This document shows positions 37,501-49,828 of a stretch of DNA of 64,000 bases, piece after piece; positions within the stretch are counted from its first letter, which is position 1, and each line of letters starts with the position of its first letter. The stretch is from Acanthochlamys bracteata. Lineage: Eukaryota; Streptophyta; Magnoliopsida; Pandanales; Velloziaceae. A program made the translations under genes and the position numbers. Below the pieces are notes generated by a model. It was not told the origin of the DNA, did not search any database, and was given only the letters and a program-made list of their open reading frames with translations. The stretch is from the NCBI GenBank assembly GCA_019914995.1, contig CM034126.1, positions 1,803,001 to 1,867,000 of the forward strand. Reading direction: 5' to 3'.

Positions 37501-40500
37501 CAAAGTCACAACTTGAAGGTTTTACTAAAATGTGGCATAAGTTTCCTTTAATAAGATATTGAGTACATGTTACATGACTTGCCTCAATTCGAAATTCAGA
37601 GGCAGAAGAATTATAAAAGATATAAACACTATAGGTAAATATTTCCCACCAAACCATATTTATCATGGTGTAGTTTCTATTAACATAAGAACAGCCAGTC
37701 ATACTAAGCTACATTGCAAGTAACTAAGTGTAATATCTCAAATTTTCTTTAATGGGTAGTCTTGTCCTCATAAATGATTTGGGTAGGTGTGTGAGCAAGT
37801 TGGGCCTGTCGGTGGAGTTCAATTAGCCACCATCCCTTAAAAAGTATTAAAGATGTCTAAATAACTCTAGAAATGTCTAAGTTTAATATTTTCATTTCAC
37901 CTTATCTCCCTGCTCCTTCTCTGTCTTTTTCTTCTCCCGCGCGTAGAAGCTTCACCGGTGCTCTCTCCCTCCCGATCCCTCCTTCTTGCTGAAATTCTTT
38001 TCAGCTTGTGCCAAATTAACTTTCTTCTTCTTCCATTCATCCCCTCCTTACAATCGCCAAGCTATTCACTGCCCAAGCAAAGAAAAATTCGTTCTTCCTT
38101 ACTGCCCAAGCTATTCACTGTCAGAATTCGGCCAAATCCGCCGGCGATCGACGCTGTAAGTGGTTTCTTACCCTTCTCGTCTTTCTCTTGCTCCTTACTT
38201 GCCTTGATTACACTGTAGATCTCACCAGAGCAAAATTTAGGGTTTGGCCGAAATTTGTTTCTTCGTCGGCGGCTGCCGCCGTGAACAACCCAATCAGTTG
38301 CTTTCGTTACTACTGCTGCTACCTCTGCCTCACTACTAAAATTTTTCAGTGGTCGGAACTTTAATCGCCGGAGTTCGGCGAACAAGCGGCCGGAATTGTT
38401 AGGTGAGCTGCTACGTTTAATGTCGTCGTTAAGACTTGTTATTAATGTAATTACTAACTTTTTACGCGGTAGGTATTATTCCTAGATCGAAAGTATTAAA
38501 GATTCAACGCCGAAATTGGAGGTGGTTAAGAGTAGTTGATTTGTATAATTAGGTAAGCTTCTATTCAACTATGATTTTATGCGGTTATGTTTGGGGAAGA
38601 AAGTTAAATTCAAGAGTATACATTAATTTGGATGTAGAGTTATAGTTTCGTAGATGCTTAGTATTCGATAATAGTAATTTGATGGACTTTGGTAATTATT
38701 TATGCATGCTTGTTAGGCTTGAAAAGAGAAAGATAGTGTTCCAAGAAAATTGTGGCGGCTTAAGCAATAACGAAGAAATTAAGGTGAGGATTACCGTGCC
38801 ATCTTTTTCTTCCTAGATTAACGCTAGGCTTTCGGCACAGGTAACATTGCTTTGATCCTCGGACATACCTTGCCATTTTCTTGCATTTTACAATTATACC
38901 TTCATAATGCATAGCTATTGTGATATATGTTTTCTTGACATGATAAGTGTTTATAATAGTATAAATAGTAACTTGGATTTACAATATGTGGATAAATGTA
39001 TCAAATGAGTATTAATGAAAATTTGAAAGATGAGTTATATATACATATGGTTTATGAACGATTGGATAAGTGTTATTATGCTTACTTAAAGAGTTAAATG
39101 ATTTATGACGATGATTTTATGGATTTCTAAATGATTTGAAAACGATTTTGTATGTTGTTATTATGCTTTCATTTATTAAGCTATAGATTATGTTTGACGA
39201 TTAATTTGAGTTTTATTTAGAATGTTATTTATTGAAGTAATTGTGGATATTGAAGTGTTTAGAGATTCGCGCTGCATTGAGACAGGCGATAGTCAGGGGC
39301 TGAGTTCAGGATTATCGTCTCTCTCTCCTCTCTCTTTCGTCTGTAGATTAGGTGGGCCCATGCGCGTGGGGGCGATAATACCACGGCACCCGGATTAAAT
39401 ATATGGATATGTGGACGAGTTGGAGACGCGATCTCGCTCGGTCCTTGGTATTTCTCCTGACTCCCTGACTGGTAAAATTGTTGTGGATTGATGTTTGGCA
39501 ATAAATGTTTAATTGTTATAAGTTCTCAATTTACTTATTTGTTTGGCTTTTAATATGACCTTCACTACTATTCATTAGGTATTTTAATAATTTATTATTT
39601 ATACATTTATTTGTTATTTAATATGTTGTATTCTAACTATCTATAGTTAATTCAATTTTATTCAATATTTCTTTTATTAAATTGGAATGTTTATACTTAT
39701 ATATTTTTAAGAATAATAATAAAATGCTTATATAGCGGACAACATAATTTCTTGTTTTTATTGTATGATTATTGTTTGAAGTATATGCATTGCATATAGC
39801 CGAACCTTTTGTACTAAGGACTGAGTTGGTATGGGACGACTCAGGACTTAGTAATAATGATCTTGATCCAATCCCTGCATTTTGTACATGTAGAAAGTTA
39901 GTATATAAACATTAAGATAATGCATTAGAAAACTTAAATGGTGCATCTGTTATTTTTAACCTCACTGAGACTGGGCCCATTTCTTTCTTTTCCTTGGCCT
40001 CTCCCAGATAGCTCAGAGGCAGTAAAGCGAGACTCTGAATTAGCATTATCGACGAAGCTTACACATTAAGGGTATCCCGATGTATCTTAATACTTTATTT
40101 TGCATATAGATAACTCTGTGATCTCAAGAGGCATGTACTACTCTGTTGCTTAATTATATATTGTCGTATATTTTGGGTTGTATTTATTTTGTAATATAGT
40201 TGGTAGACTACCGGTAGCCATTGGTCGTAATGTGTAGTTTAGTAATCATGTTGTTTTCTTTTATGGCATGAGAAGGTATATATAGTGTGTTGTTTTATGT
40301 TAAAATTTTTGTGTTTACACCCTTAGAGTTTTAGGGGAAGTGTTGTCCAAATTTTGAAAATTTTTGGTACTTGCTATTTGAGGTTGTTGTGACAATTTTG
40401 GTGTCGTGCCCTAAGTAGGGGCGTGACACTAAGTAATCAAAATAAGTAGAACTCACCAACAGATCCAGTGAAGCAGCCGGTTAAGTACGTAGTCTATGAA

Positions 40501-41208
40501 AAAAAAAAAAGTGGCAGCCTCACTAAGAGTTGGTACTGAGGGGAAAAGTTGAGAAGTACTGACCGACCTATCATCATGCACCTACAGCAGAAAAAAGTGT
40601 CCAACTTCATTATCTAAGTCAATGCACCATCAAACTGGGAAAGCAATTGCTTCTTCCACCCTTTGTTAACTAAGAAGGTCAATACATCAAACTTTATAAT
40701 CTAGTAAAGCCGCCTTCAGGGTCAATTTTTTGTGTTTATGGATTGTTTGAAGACCAAAAGTTAGATTCTTTTCTTCGTGCTTGCACCTAAAAGATTTGAG
40801 ATAAATGGTTTATTGTAGAAGCTTAGCGAAACCGCAGCTAAAAAACAAATCTATGTTATAAAGCGAATTCTTTGCAGATGATATTCGTTGTCTTTCTTCT
40901 AATTGTACTTGCACTTTCAGTAAACCAATATTGACAAACAAGTCAACGAACAAACTCCAATGGACGAAATACTCCTTAAAAAAAGTGAAAATAAGAAGCA
41001 GAACTACAGCGACATACCTCGTCGGCGAGTATAACAATGACGCCGACCTCGTACCTACCGACGAGCCAGGCACACCGCCAAGCCGGTGAGGCTTCAGCTC
41101 CGCCGTGATCGCGACGTCCGCCGAATGAAAACCACCGGCGTTCTCAACTTCTCGATCATTCGCCAGAACGATCTCCACCACAGCGATCAAGCTCTGGGTG
41201 CACCCCAT
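34514..41208 (-). pseudogene. Broken alpha/beta-hydrolase gene
   Basis: Minus-strand segments resemble a plant alpha/beta-hydrolase-fold protein. A start exon (41208-41018; MGCTQSLIAVVEIVLAND, then SADVAITAELKPHRLGG) has a one-base frame loss before WLVGRYEVGVIVILADE and a GTATGT donor. Segments near 36.5-36.8 kb (serine-rich) and 36.0 kb (KLPDSMVYLLIPG) follow. A catalytic exon at 35686-35399 has AKNAWELKEY and the nucleophile elbow GHSKGG (a GxSxG motif), but carries in-frame stops at 35642-35644 and 35501-35503. The last part (34979-34514; GDMQALEDLTYEKRREF, then AAAMAACAQLLQVRYG) shifts frame near 34715 before SDGLVTRKDAEVRGS. About 30 expected residues between LLIPG and the catalytic exon are not seen. 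A solo LTR sits in the first long intron. It lies head-to-head with the acetylglutamate kinase gene. The fold assignment is firm; the subfamily is uncertain. Confidence 0.7.
37724..40433. mobile_element. Solo LTR, Ty3/Gypsy-like, with 5-bp target duplication
   Basis: A 2,700-base segment (37729-40428) begins TGTAATATCTCAAATTTTC and ends AGTAGGGGCGTGACA, so it has TG..CA ends. It is flanked by the identical 5-bp duplication CTAAG (37724-37728 and 40429-40433). No second LTR, primer-binding site or internal coding region is present, so it looks like a solo LTR left by LTR-LTR recombination. The end sequences and great LTR length recall Tekay/Del-type Ty3/Gypsy elements; the family is an inference. 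Perfect duplication suggests a fairly young insertion. It lies within an intron of the broken hydrolase gene. Confidence 0.85.
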
Positions 41209-41513
41209 TAAAAAGCTCTCAGACAACCAAGTCTGGATGGGATCTCGGCAAATGAACTCAAATCAATGTCTAAATTTCGCAAATATTGAAACAATTGCAA
41301 TATCGGACAGAATTTCGCAATTGAATAATTGCAATATCGGACAGTTAACCATGATTATTGGCACATCGGACTGAAAATAATCTTTTGGTATTTCTACGAC
41401 AAAAAACCTGCTAGGTGAACAGAAAGTATCAAGGTTTACCTACTCTTTCTTCCCCGTCTTCGCTCGCCGATTCTTTTTTCTCCGGCAATCTAGCGACGAA
41501 ACTGAAAGTCAAA
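41209..41513. promoter_or_regulatory. Short divergent promoter between hydrolase pseudogene and NAGK
   Basis: The two start codons lie 305 bases apart on opposite strands. The interval contains a direct duplication: AATTGCAATATCGGACAG occurs at about 41291 and again at about 41327, and ACATCGGACTG follows at 41363. Such repeats could be regulatory, but no factor is assigned. Confidence 0.4.
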
Positions 41514-42542
41514 ATGCTAGCGGTGAAACCACTATCGGTCCATTCTCCTGCTTCCCAACACAAAATATTCTCGATCTCTACCAAAATCCGTAACAATCGA
41601 ATTATATTCACCGCAATACCGGAACCAAAATCAATTTCTCGAATCAGAGCAAGCGCAGCAACATCACCGTCACCACCGCGGGCCGAAGAAAGAGACCAGT
41701 TCCGGATCGAGATTCTATCAGAATCTCTACCATTCATTCAACGATTTCGAGGGAAAACAATTGTTGTTAAGTATGGCGGCGCTGCGATGACGTCACCTTC
41801 CCTGCAGTCTTCCGTCATCAAGGATATTGTTCTTCTTTCATGTGTTGGTCTCCGACCGGTTCTGGTACATGGTGGTGGTCCTGAGATAAATGCGTGGCTG
41901 CGCCGCCTCGGGGTTGAGCCTGTGTTCCGTGATGGTTTACGTGTTACTGATGAGACTACCATGGAGGTTGTTGAAATGGTTCTCGCTGGAAAAGTTAATA
42001 AATCACTTGTGGCGAACATTACTCGTGCAGGAGCTACTGCTGTTGGACTATGCGGAAAGGATGCCCGATTGATCACTGCCCGTCCTGCCCCGGATTCTTC
42101 CACTCTTGGGTTTGTGGGGGAGGTTGCTAGTGTTAATCCATCTATACTTAAGCCGATTATCAATGATGGCCATATACCGGTGATTGCTTCGGTTGCTGCT
42201 GATGAGAATGGGCAGGGTTACAATGTCAATGCAGACACAGCTGCAGGAGAGATTGCAGCTGCTTTAGGGGCTGAGAAGTTGATACTTCTTACAGACGTGA
42301 CAGGGATACTGGAAGACCGCAATGAACCAAATTCTCTGGTGAAAGAGATCGACATTGCTGGGATTAGAAAGATGGTGGCAGACAGGAAGGTCGCAGGAGG
42401 GATGATACCAAAGGTCAACTGCTGTATTAGGTCACTTGCACAGGGTGTCAGGACAGCTAGCATTATCGATGGTAGGGTGGAACATTCGCTACTGTTTGAG
42501 ATTCTTACCGATGAGGGAGCTGGAACGATGATCACTGGTTGA
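41514..42542 (+). CDS. NAGK: Plastid N-acetylglutamate kinase
   Basis: Phosphorylates N-acetylglutamate, the controlled step of arginine synthesis in plastids. In plants it is relieved of arginine inhibition by binding PII. The 342-residue protein is encoded without introns, as in Arabidopsis (347 residues). Residues 1 to about 60 are rich in Ser, Arg and Ala with few acidic residues, as in a transit peptide. The amino-acid kinase domain follows: KYGGAAM at 86-92, [10 protein letters not shown] at 118-126, GLCGKDARL at 178-186, [17 protein letters not shown] at 235-251 and LLTDVTGI at 258-265. The C-terminal arginine-site region [18 protein letters not shown] is intact. I start at the ATG before LAVKP because the frame continues upstream only from a non-ATG codon. 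It looks fully functional. Confidence 0.97.
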   Translation: MLAVKPLSVHSPASQHKIFSISTKIRNNRIIFTAIPEPKSISRIRASAATSPSPPRAEERDQFRIEILSESLPFIQRFRGKTIVVKYGGAAMTSPSLQSSVIKDIVLLSCVGLRPVLVHGGGPEINAWLRRLGVEPVFRDGLRVTDETTMEVVEMVLAGKVNKSLVANITRAGATAVGLCGKDARLITARPAPDSSTLGFVGEVASVNPSILKPIINDGHIPVIASVAADENGQGYNVNADTAAGEIAAALGAEKLILLTDVTGILEDRNEPNSLVKEIDIAGIRKMVADRKVAGGMIPKVNCCIRSLAQGVRTASIIDGRVEHSLLFEILTDEGAGTMITG

Positions 42543-45308
42543 GCCTTTTGAGGTTAGACTGCCTAAGTTTTGTTGTAGTTGTAGCTTTCATTTGCTAAGT
42601 CTAATTTTCTCTAGGAGAAAACAATTCTTGTGTCAAATAAGTCATTGCAACCTGGAAATGCAATGCTGAGTGTCAAGGTATCTTCTTTATGTTTTCTTGG
42701 TCGCTCAGAATGTCGTCTCAGTGACATCACCGCAGGCCATGTGATCACTGTTTTTCTCTTTCAAAAAAATAAAAAAGAAAGAAAAGAAAAAGAAAAGATA
42801 ACGCAGCTTGCTGTCAAAGGTTAACATCATCTTGCAATGTGATGCCATAGTTCATAGACAGTTCTCAGACAAGTGGGAGTTGGCAAGTTAAAAGACAAGC
42901 CCTTGCATTAGTTGAATGTTTAGTGCATAACTGATGAGGTTCTGTTAGGCATGTTTTATATTGTTTCTGAATGGAATCAAGATACATGCATTTGGATCTG
43001 GTTCTTAGACAGTATCTAAAACATGATGCCCTAGGTAATAATGTGGAATCAAGCTCATGCTAAACTTCTACGTGGGTCAAACTTTAGTTTACAAAAGCAA
43101 ATGGCAAGTGATTCCATATAGCAAGAAGTATATGTAATGTTAAGCTGTGTATCTGAACTATTTTAACAAGGAGGTTAGTAGCTTTGCATCTTCACTTAAC
43201 AGTCAAGTCACTTGAAATCTCTGCTACCAATAAATAAGAATCTATGTGTGAGCTTTTTATCGCACGTCTTTTCTTGTATTTACACGATATGTGAGATCAA
43301 TAGAAATATAGTTGGAATATTTTCTTGGACATTTTCCACTGTATTAACATGGCCTCAAAGCAGTGGTAAGGTAATAGTGGAACCTCGAATTTAGTTTTAG
43401 TTTTTACTTTAGTGCTATTATCCTTACAATTGAAAATAAAAGCAAGTGTATTTTGTAGCATATGAAATCCGTGTGCAGACAGGAAGCTAAATTTACGGAA
43501 AGAGAAGGTCTCAAATGCATTTATAGACTTGTAAAGCTAGCCCTAAGCATCTTTGTAACTTCACATAGTGGTAATCCTTAAGTTGGCATAATTTAGATCA
43601 TTTAAAATGATGGCGCTAGAAAAAACTGAGCTTAACCTTCCAATGCGTTGGCTAACCTTGTTTGAACAACCTGCACAATCTGGATATCCAGTTTTCATAG
43701 GCTACCAGCTCTTTGCCTTTTGAATTGAGAATAAATTGCTTTCGAATTGTGTTTGTGTTCTGTAAAAGTTTAAATTTCAAATTGCAACTTTTGCTGACCA
43801 AAAAGCCAAATAATTTAGATGGGCATGTGATTGCGCTTATATGATGGGTTTAGGAAAGAAGAGCAATTCAATGAAACTGTAGTTTAAGAATGCATGTATA
43901 GTTTCCATTCCCATCATGTTAGGATATAGTTGATTAAGCATACATATCAAATGTCTACTTTCTAGCTATACGTAACTCCAGCTGCCAATTCGTTGTACCT
44001 TTATATTATCTGTTGTTGTCCTTCACTTGCTCCACTTGATTACATTTCCTTGACTATGAATATGATAAGCATTTATATCATATTGCGAACTCATCACTTT
44101 TAGTGTGGGAGCATAATCATATTTTTAAGCTAGCAATTCTTTCGTTGAATGAGTTTTGCCACAGTTTGGTGTACTGTTATCAATTCAAAACCATTTCTTC
44201 AAGGTCTTTAGTATTTGTAATGCTTATTGCAATACTTTTTATTCCAAAAAAAATTTCACGTTTTCGAATAAACTTTCTACAGTATCTAAATTTCTAAAAT
44301 TTTTTTGAAAAGTACTGGTAATTTACATCTATCTATATCCTATAATCAAACTCGTTTCTGAAAACCCCAAAAAAAACTCTACTCTATAAAAGCTCATTAT
44401 TTTAATCACTCCCAACCCCCTTAAGTATATATTTCCATATAAACTTTTACACATTAGGTGTGTGCCTAAAGCCAAGGTTTGCACTTTTCTGTGTGAGATG
44501 ATTTAAAATTGTAGTGTTCGGGCTTCGTAGCTTATTATCGGCGTCTTGAATTCGCTTCTCAGATCCTCAGAGTTTCGATACGAGTTTATTTGTTTCATAA
44601 GGTGAGGTTGTTATCACTATTAACTTTTTGTACTTGTGGTAACATCTCATTCTAATTGCATTGCAAGTGTCATTTGCTTGATAGACAAATATAGGGCCTG
44701 GCATTCCTTATAGTGATTTCTACTATTTAAAGCGGCATCTTGATCCAAACATGGACTTGTTTTAATACTACGATTTCAAGCAAGTGCATACATAATCCTT
44801 ACAGGGCATTTACAAGGTCAAAAATTTTAAAGCGGCATCTTGATCCAAAAATGGAACTGTTTTCAGACTACGATTTCAGGCAAGTGCATACATAATCCTT
44901 ACAGGGCATGTACAAGGCCAAACCACAGTCACCTTATTCTCTTTTTAGAAAAACAAGCTAGAAATCTAACAAGTAGCAAGCATTAATGACTTCTGGAGGA
45001 GTTATTTACTGATTTAAGGGCCTTTTTTTAGCAGTTTTCTCTCAAGCAGAGTGAATGCCATATCATAAGAAGTTATAACACTGTCAAAGTAAAGAATGCC
45101 TAGACGTATTGGATATATGATCAAACCATTTCAGACAGAACTCAACAAGAAACAAGACTTATCCTTGGCATTCATAACGTTCCAGAGAGTCATAAAGTCC
45201 TTACAATCAAAATTCCATCATAAGACATTCATACTTCAACCTACATGATACTAGAAATAAATTATCCTAAAAGCATTACAAGGAGATTTTCAAGTCGACG
45301 AGTGCTAA
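42543..45308. other. NAGK 3' flank and intergenic DNA
   Basis: It should hold the NAGK 3' untranslated region at its left and the 3' region of the leftward membrane-anchored gene at its right. The only structure seen is a 100-base tandem duplication near 44.8 kb. The open frames here match nothing. Confidence 0.5.
44726..44922. repeat. Tandem duplication, 100-base unit, two copies
   Basis: The copies at 44726-44822 and 44826-44922 share TTTAAAGCGGCATCTTGATC, ACTACGATTTCA and CAAGTGCATACATAATCCTT with few differences. They abut directly. This is a recent local duplication with no coding content. Confidence 0.9.
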
Positions 45309-47458
45309 CTAAGATCCTTGGACACGGGCCACAACAACAATAATAAACACCATAACAGAGAGCATGAATGAAGATCTGATAGCAGCCTCAAAAGGATCAA
45401 GTTTCTCTTCCTCTTGCTCCCAGCCGAAGAGGTCATTTACAAGCTTACCTATCTTCTTGACTAGTTCTGTGATTCTTGCCTTGATATTTTCCATGATCCA
45501 ACTAACGACACCAGATGCAGCATGCTGATCATCATCAAAGTCGTCAGACAGTGTGCTCCCACCTATGCGACATACCAGGACAACTTATAAACAAAGATCA
45601 TTTCTATTTTTTTAAATGAGTAGATAGTGCTGAAATAAGTTCACAAACCTTCAGAGAAGGATCTCTTGATTTCTTGAACTACTTCATTCTTCATAACAGC
45701 ATCCCAGACAGCTTTATCAGATGAGAGTGAAACCACCATCCTCTGTATAAGAAATTCCATTGAATGGTTAACACTCTCTAAAACAATTTGCAAGTTTGCA
45801 TCTACAAGCAATAGAAAACTATAAAATACTTCCAAAAAATTCCTGGCTTATAGCTAAGAAATTCCCTGTAAATATAATCGATCAAAGATCAAACAATTCA
45901 ATACTTCAAATGTGCCAACTACTTTGCAGAGTAATGCTTCTGAATTAATGGGTGCACATGCATATGAAACCCAATCTAAACAAGTACGACACCAACAAAT
46001 GGACTTTTACCTCCTCAAAGGAAAGGGAACTTTACCTCTTTTCTAACATTTGACCTTGAGAAAAAAAGAAAGACGGGAAGCAGACAATGTTCCAGGTCAA
46101 ATACCTTGATTGCAGGATTTGTTTGCAACAAGTGAAATGCGTTCAGAACTCTACCATGCTCTGGAGAATGATAACCTCCAGAACTCAAAAGCTGCTGTGA
46201 TGGTTCAATCCAGTCTGATCCTACTTCAGCCAAGGATGTCCTCTGAAAGTTGTCACTTGAATTCCAAATTTCATTAGTCCCACTCTTAGGTGAGGACGGA
46301 AACTTGTCTTCTGAAATCTCGGAGTAGCTGAGGGGCACAAAGATCCTGCACAGAGTGCTATCACATAATTTGCCATGATTCAGAAAGGAAACCTAAGCCG
46401 ATTTTCACTTTATTTTAAAGTGTAGGCAGGTAGATATCCATTTTCCAGAATAAACAAGCATAAATCCGATTATTCTATGGAGCTACAATCACACTACGTT
46501 GAATTATTAATATACATAGTAGCACCACCTACAGCTCAAGTATATGAAATATCAAAGTAGAAAATAGTCATACAAAATTATTGATAGAAACCTTACAGAA
46601 GTCTATGCAATCATCTAGAAAGTTTTTAAGCGCAGATAGCAAAAGCTCTAAATCATAATCTAGGAGATCGAAGGTAGAATGAGTGCAGGTAACTGCATAG
46701 ATGCAACTGATTAGAACCTCCTCTTACGTTGATGATCCAATATCTACAGTGAATTCTGGGACTGATCAAGGTTAGGGAAAGTTTTAATATGAATAAGAGA
46801 TTCATTCTCACTTTCATTCTCAATGGTCCCCATAAAAAAAGAACCACTTTTTTGGGACTCATGACCAAATCTTTACTTCAAACTAAAATCATCAAAGCCA
46901 TTCGAACAATCATTTTCTAATTAATTGAAACGTCTTTCTTAAAGGCGTTGTTCTTCCAAAAGAAACCTTTCGTAAGCAAATAACTTCATGCGATTTCTCC
47001 AAGCAAGGTACGGAAAAAAAGGGAAGAATGAATTAGCCGAAGCAAGCAAAATCAATTAATCGAAGCAAGCAAGCTAACATAACTCACTGCTGAATAGTAG
47101 CAACAGCTTCCTCTGCTTCCTCTCTGGTTGGTGCAGGCCCAAACACAAGCCTCTCCTCTTCTTCCCACCGGTAATCTTCTGCCACATCTTCCCACTCATC
47201 AACAAGACACGATCGGGATAATCCTACCTTGTTGTTATGGCTGTTGCTCTCCCCCGTTGGAGAAAAAGTAACAAAAGAAACTGAAGAAGTTGAAGACGGC
47301 AGCGGAGATGATACAGTTGATGAAGCAGCAGCAGAGATGAAGTTGGATGATTTTGCAGCGCTACTGCTACGGACGGCGGAGATCGCGTTTGCGCCCATTG
47401 CTTTGCCCACGGCTCGCAGCATTCTTCCTCCGCCTACCCCTGTTGGCCTGCGCATCAT
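45309..47458 (-). CDS. Tail-anchored protein of unknown function, copy A
   Basis: Four exons (47458-47088, 46345-46105, 45742-45649, 45562-45309) join in phase to give 319 residues. The N-terminus is basic and low-complexity (MMRRPTGVGGGRMLRAVGKA), then Ser/Ala-rich. A conserved acidic block contains WEEEERLVFGPAPTREEA and EEAVATIQQ. A second conserved block is MVVSLSSDKAVWDAVMKN. The end is an amphipathic stretch (MENIKARITELVKKIGKLV), then a single membrane segment (MLSVMVFIIVVVARV) within the last 25 residues. That arrangement predicts a tail-anchored protein facing the cytosol. I do not recognise a named family. It is a tandem paralogue of the gene at 51.0-52.3 kb with the same exon number and phases. 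Two adjacent ATGs open the frame; I use the first. Confidence 0.85.
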
Positions 47459-47867
47459 CTTGTTTCTTCTTCACTGAAGAGAGAAGCACAGAAAGAGAAA
47501 GATAAGGGAACGTTTTAACTTGATGATGAAGGAATACGGCGGGAAGTGAGGCTGTGCTATGGCTCTGTGGCTTTCGTTTTGTCCCCGAGATTAAAGATTA
47601 GCATGCAGTAGAAGACAAAAACGCCTGACGCGCTTTGTTTTCTGAAAGGCGGTTTGTTATCTGTTTCTGACGGGAGAGAAGTGTGGAGATTGGCGAATTT
47701 GGATTAAACGGATTGGGTTGTGCAGTTCCATCTGCAGATAATGGAATGTGGTGATGGGGCCGAAACTTTTTAAGTTGATTGGGCCAGCTGAGAAATATGT
47801 TGGATCAAGTTTTGAGTTGGGCTGAAGGCGTGTACGTTGATGTTGTTAAGAGCGGGTTTGGTTTAAT

Positions 47868-48095
47868 TTTTTAAAAATTATTTTTTAATTTTTTTAATTA
47901 TATATTTTTTAATATATATTTTATAAATATATAAAATATTTATTTAAAAATTTAAAAAATATAAAAAAAATTTATGCAGTGATATTTTTTATTATATATT
48001 TTTATTATTTTTTTGAAAATAAAAAAATAAATTTCATTTCTAAAAAAAAAATAAAAATATTGTTTATTCTAAAAAAACTTTATTTTATAAGTCGG
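47868..48095. repeat. AT-rich dispersed repeat, copy 2
   Basis: It shares ordered sub-blocks with the repeats at 0.3 and 59.3 kb, including ATTTTTTAATATATATTTTA, ATTTATTTAAAAATTTAAAA and a final CTTTATTTTATAA, in the same orientation. It lies about 400 bases upstream of the start of copy A. This is a probable MITE-like family. Confidence 0.55.
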
Positions 48096-48511
48096 ACTGA
48101 AAAATTTGGCAGTAAGTTGCACAATTTGAAGGATCCTTATCTGCCTCTCATCTGTTAGTCGTTCCGGTAAGTTGAAAACCTCTTATGTTGTCTTCTATGT
48201 ACCATAAGAAAATCATAGTTCAAGCTCTAGTGCATGAAAAGTGCATGAATTGGTTTGAGTTAGCTTGATTGAGTCGAAGCATTATTAGTTGTGAACTTTT
48301 CATGGAAGAGTAGTTTCCAAAAGATGTACGCTATATATGTGGGAAGATCTCTGGCATATTTTTGCATCACGTTCTAGATACTGTTTTGGCCCTGAACCTA
48401 GATAATATGTTAGAAAAACTTTTACAAAATCAAGTATATTATACGTTATGAAATTACTATGTGAGCTAACATATAGGTTTAGATAATTTTCTAAATTCTG
48501 TTTCTTGCAGC

Positions 48512-48769
48512 AGAGTTGGACTTTTACCTGCGCGTATACCTCGTAAGAAGAAAGAAAATAAGTGCCAACCTTGCTCTATCCATTACATAGAAGGCGTGAT
48601 CATAGTAGAAACAGATAGCCGAGAAAAATATCATCAGCTAGTTGGAGCTACCTACTTCAGACCCATCGGCCAAAACACAAGAGGTACTTTTCACTCTTAT
48701 GCCTACTATTCCAATTTGACTCATCCCATTGGCTTACACATGATAAAGGCCAGCTCTCCTGGGCTATAG
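48512..48769 (+). other. Open frame without ATG after an acceptor-like site
   Basis: Following TTTCTTGCAG, an 85-codon frame has protein-like composition (GLLPARIPRKKKENKCQPC, then IHYIEGVIIVETDSREKYHQ). It ends at a TAG at 48767. It has no start codon and no identified partner exon, and matches no family I know. It may be an exon fragment of a lost gene or a transposon piece. Confidence 0.25.
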
Positions 48770-49828
48770 ATTTTACAAAGAACGTGATTATAAAATATAA
48801 ACCCAGTAAGACAACTGATTGCTCTGGATTCCAGTATCCAGCCTTGGCATTGTTGACTTTTCTTCAAGGGTGCCAACCACCTTTACAAACCTACAACTAA
48901 AAACCAACCAATTTACAGTGGAAACTGGCCTAAACTCAGGGCGCATATCATGCACTACCATTACCTTAATGAAAGTCTAGCAAGACCCATCACCATCCTT
49001 GTCAGTATCCATGAATTACAAGCTTTACTAAAGTTCTGCATGCTGCAGCATAATAACTTCCTGGTAGAAAATAATCACACATATTTAAGTAGATTCTGAT
49101 GTTCAACTGCAAAAAAATATGATGTTCAACTGATAATGTGGTTAACTCTTGAGGGCTTAGCAAAGCCGTAAAGATCTATTTCAAAATGGATAGAGAATTT
49201 ATGAATTAACCCCTAGATATAATTGCAGTTATGTCCCTACTATTGTCACTGGTTCAATGAAAAAATCAGGAGAAGAAATTCTCTGAATTGTAATTATATG
49301 TGATAGAGAAAGAGAAGGCTTCACATTTACAAGATCCAAAGAATGCCCCATCAAAGTGGAAGGTATAGCACATCTACAATGAGCAAATGTCAACTAAGAA
49401 GTTAGATGTCTTTTCATTAGTATTGACACTTAAGTACATTCCTCCAGCAACAGTTTGATGAGAGAAAATATTACTATTGCACCATGCTCGTATAACCTAT
49501 AAGTCAGTAAGAATAGGCTATGTATAATTGGTGCATCAAAAACTTGCTTAATTGCTAAACATGACTAAGAAAAGAATGGTCTTAGACTGATGCTTATCAC
49601 TGGAATTGGACAGGTTTCCAGGTGACATTTTGATGAAAATCACATTTCTATAGCACCACACTTGTATAGTCTATAAACCAAATCTAAGAACAAACTATGC
49701 AGTATACCCAGTGCTCATAGGACCATACAAGCACAAGTAATCTAAGCAAGAATAGCATGTACAGTTAATTAAATGTTATCCAAAAAGTTTTTAAAGTTCT
49801 CTAAATCTCCAGCTTGGGAAAGAGTGAA

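Noticed and set aside
37958-38385. Open frames on both strands inside the solo LTR
   Set aside because: They lie in LTR sequence with no internal coding region expected. They are chance frames.
41415-41513. N-terminal extension of acetylglutamate kinase
   Set aside because: The extension starts at a non-ATG codon. The first in-frame ATG at 41514 gives the expected length and a normal transit peptide.
42218-42535. Minus-strand frames within the NAGK gene
   Set aside because: They are antisense shadows of the kinase domain.
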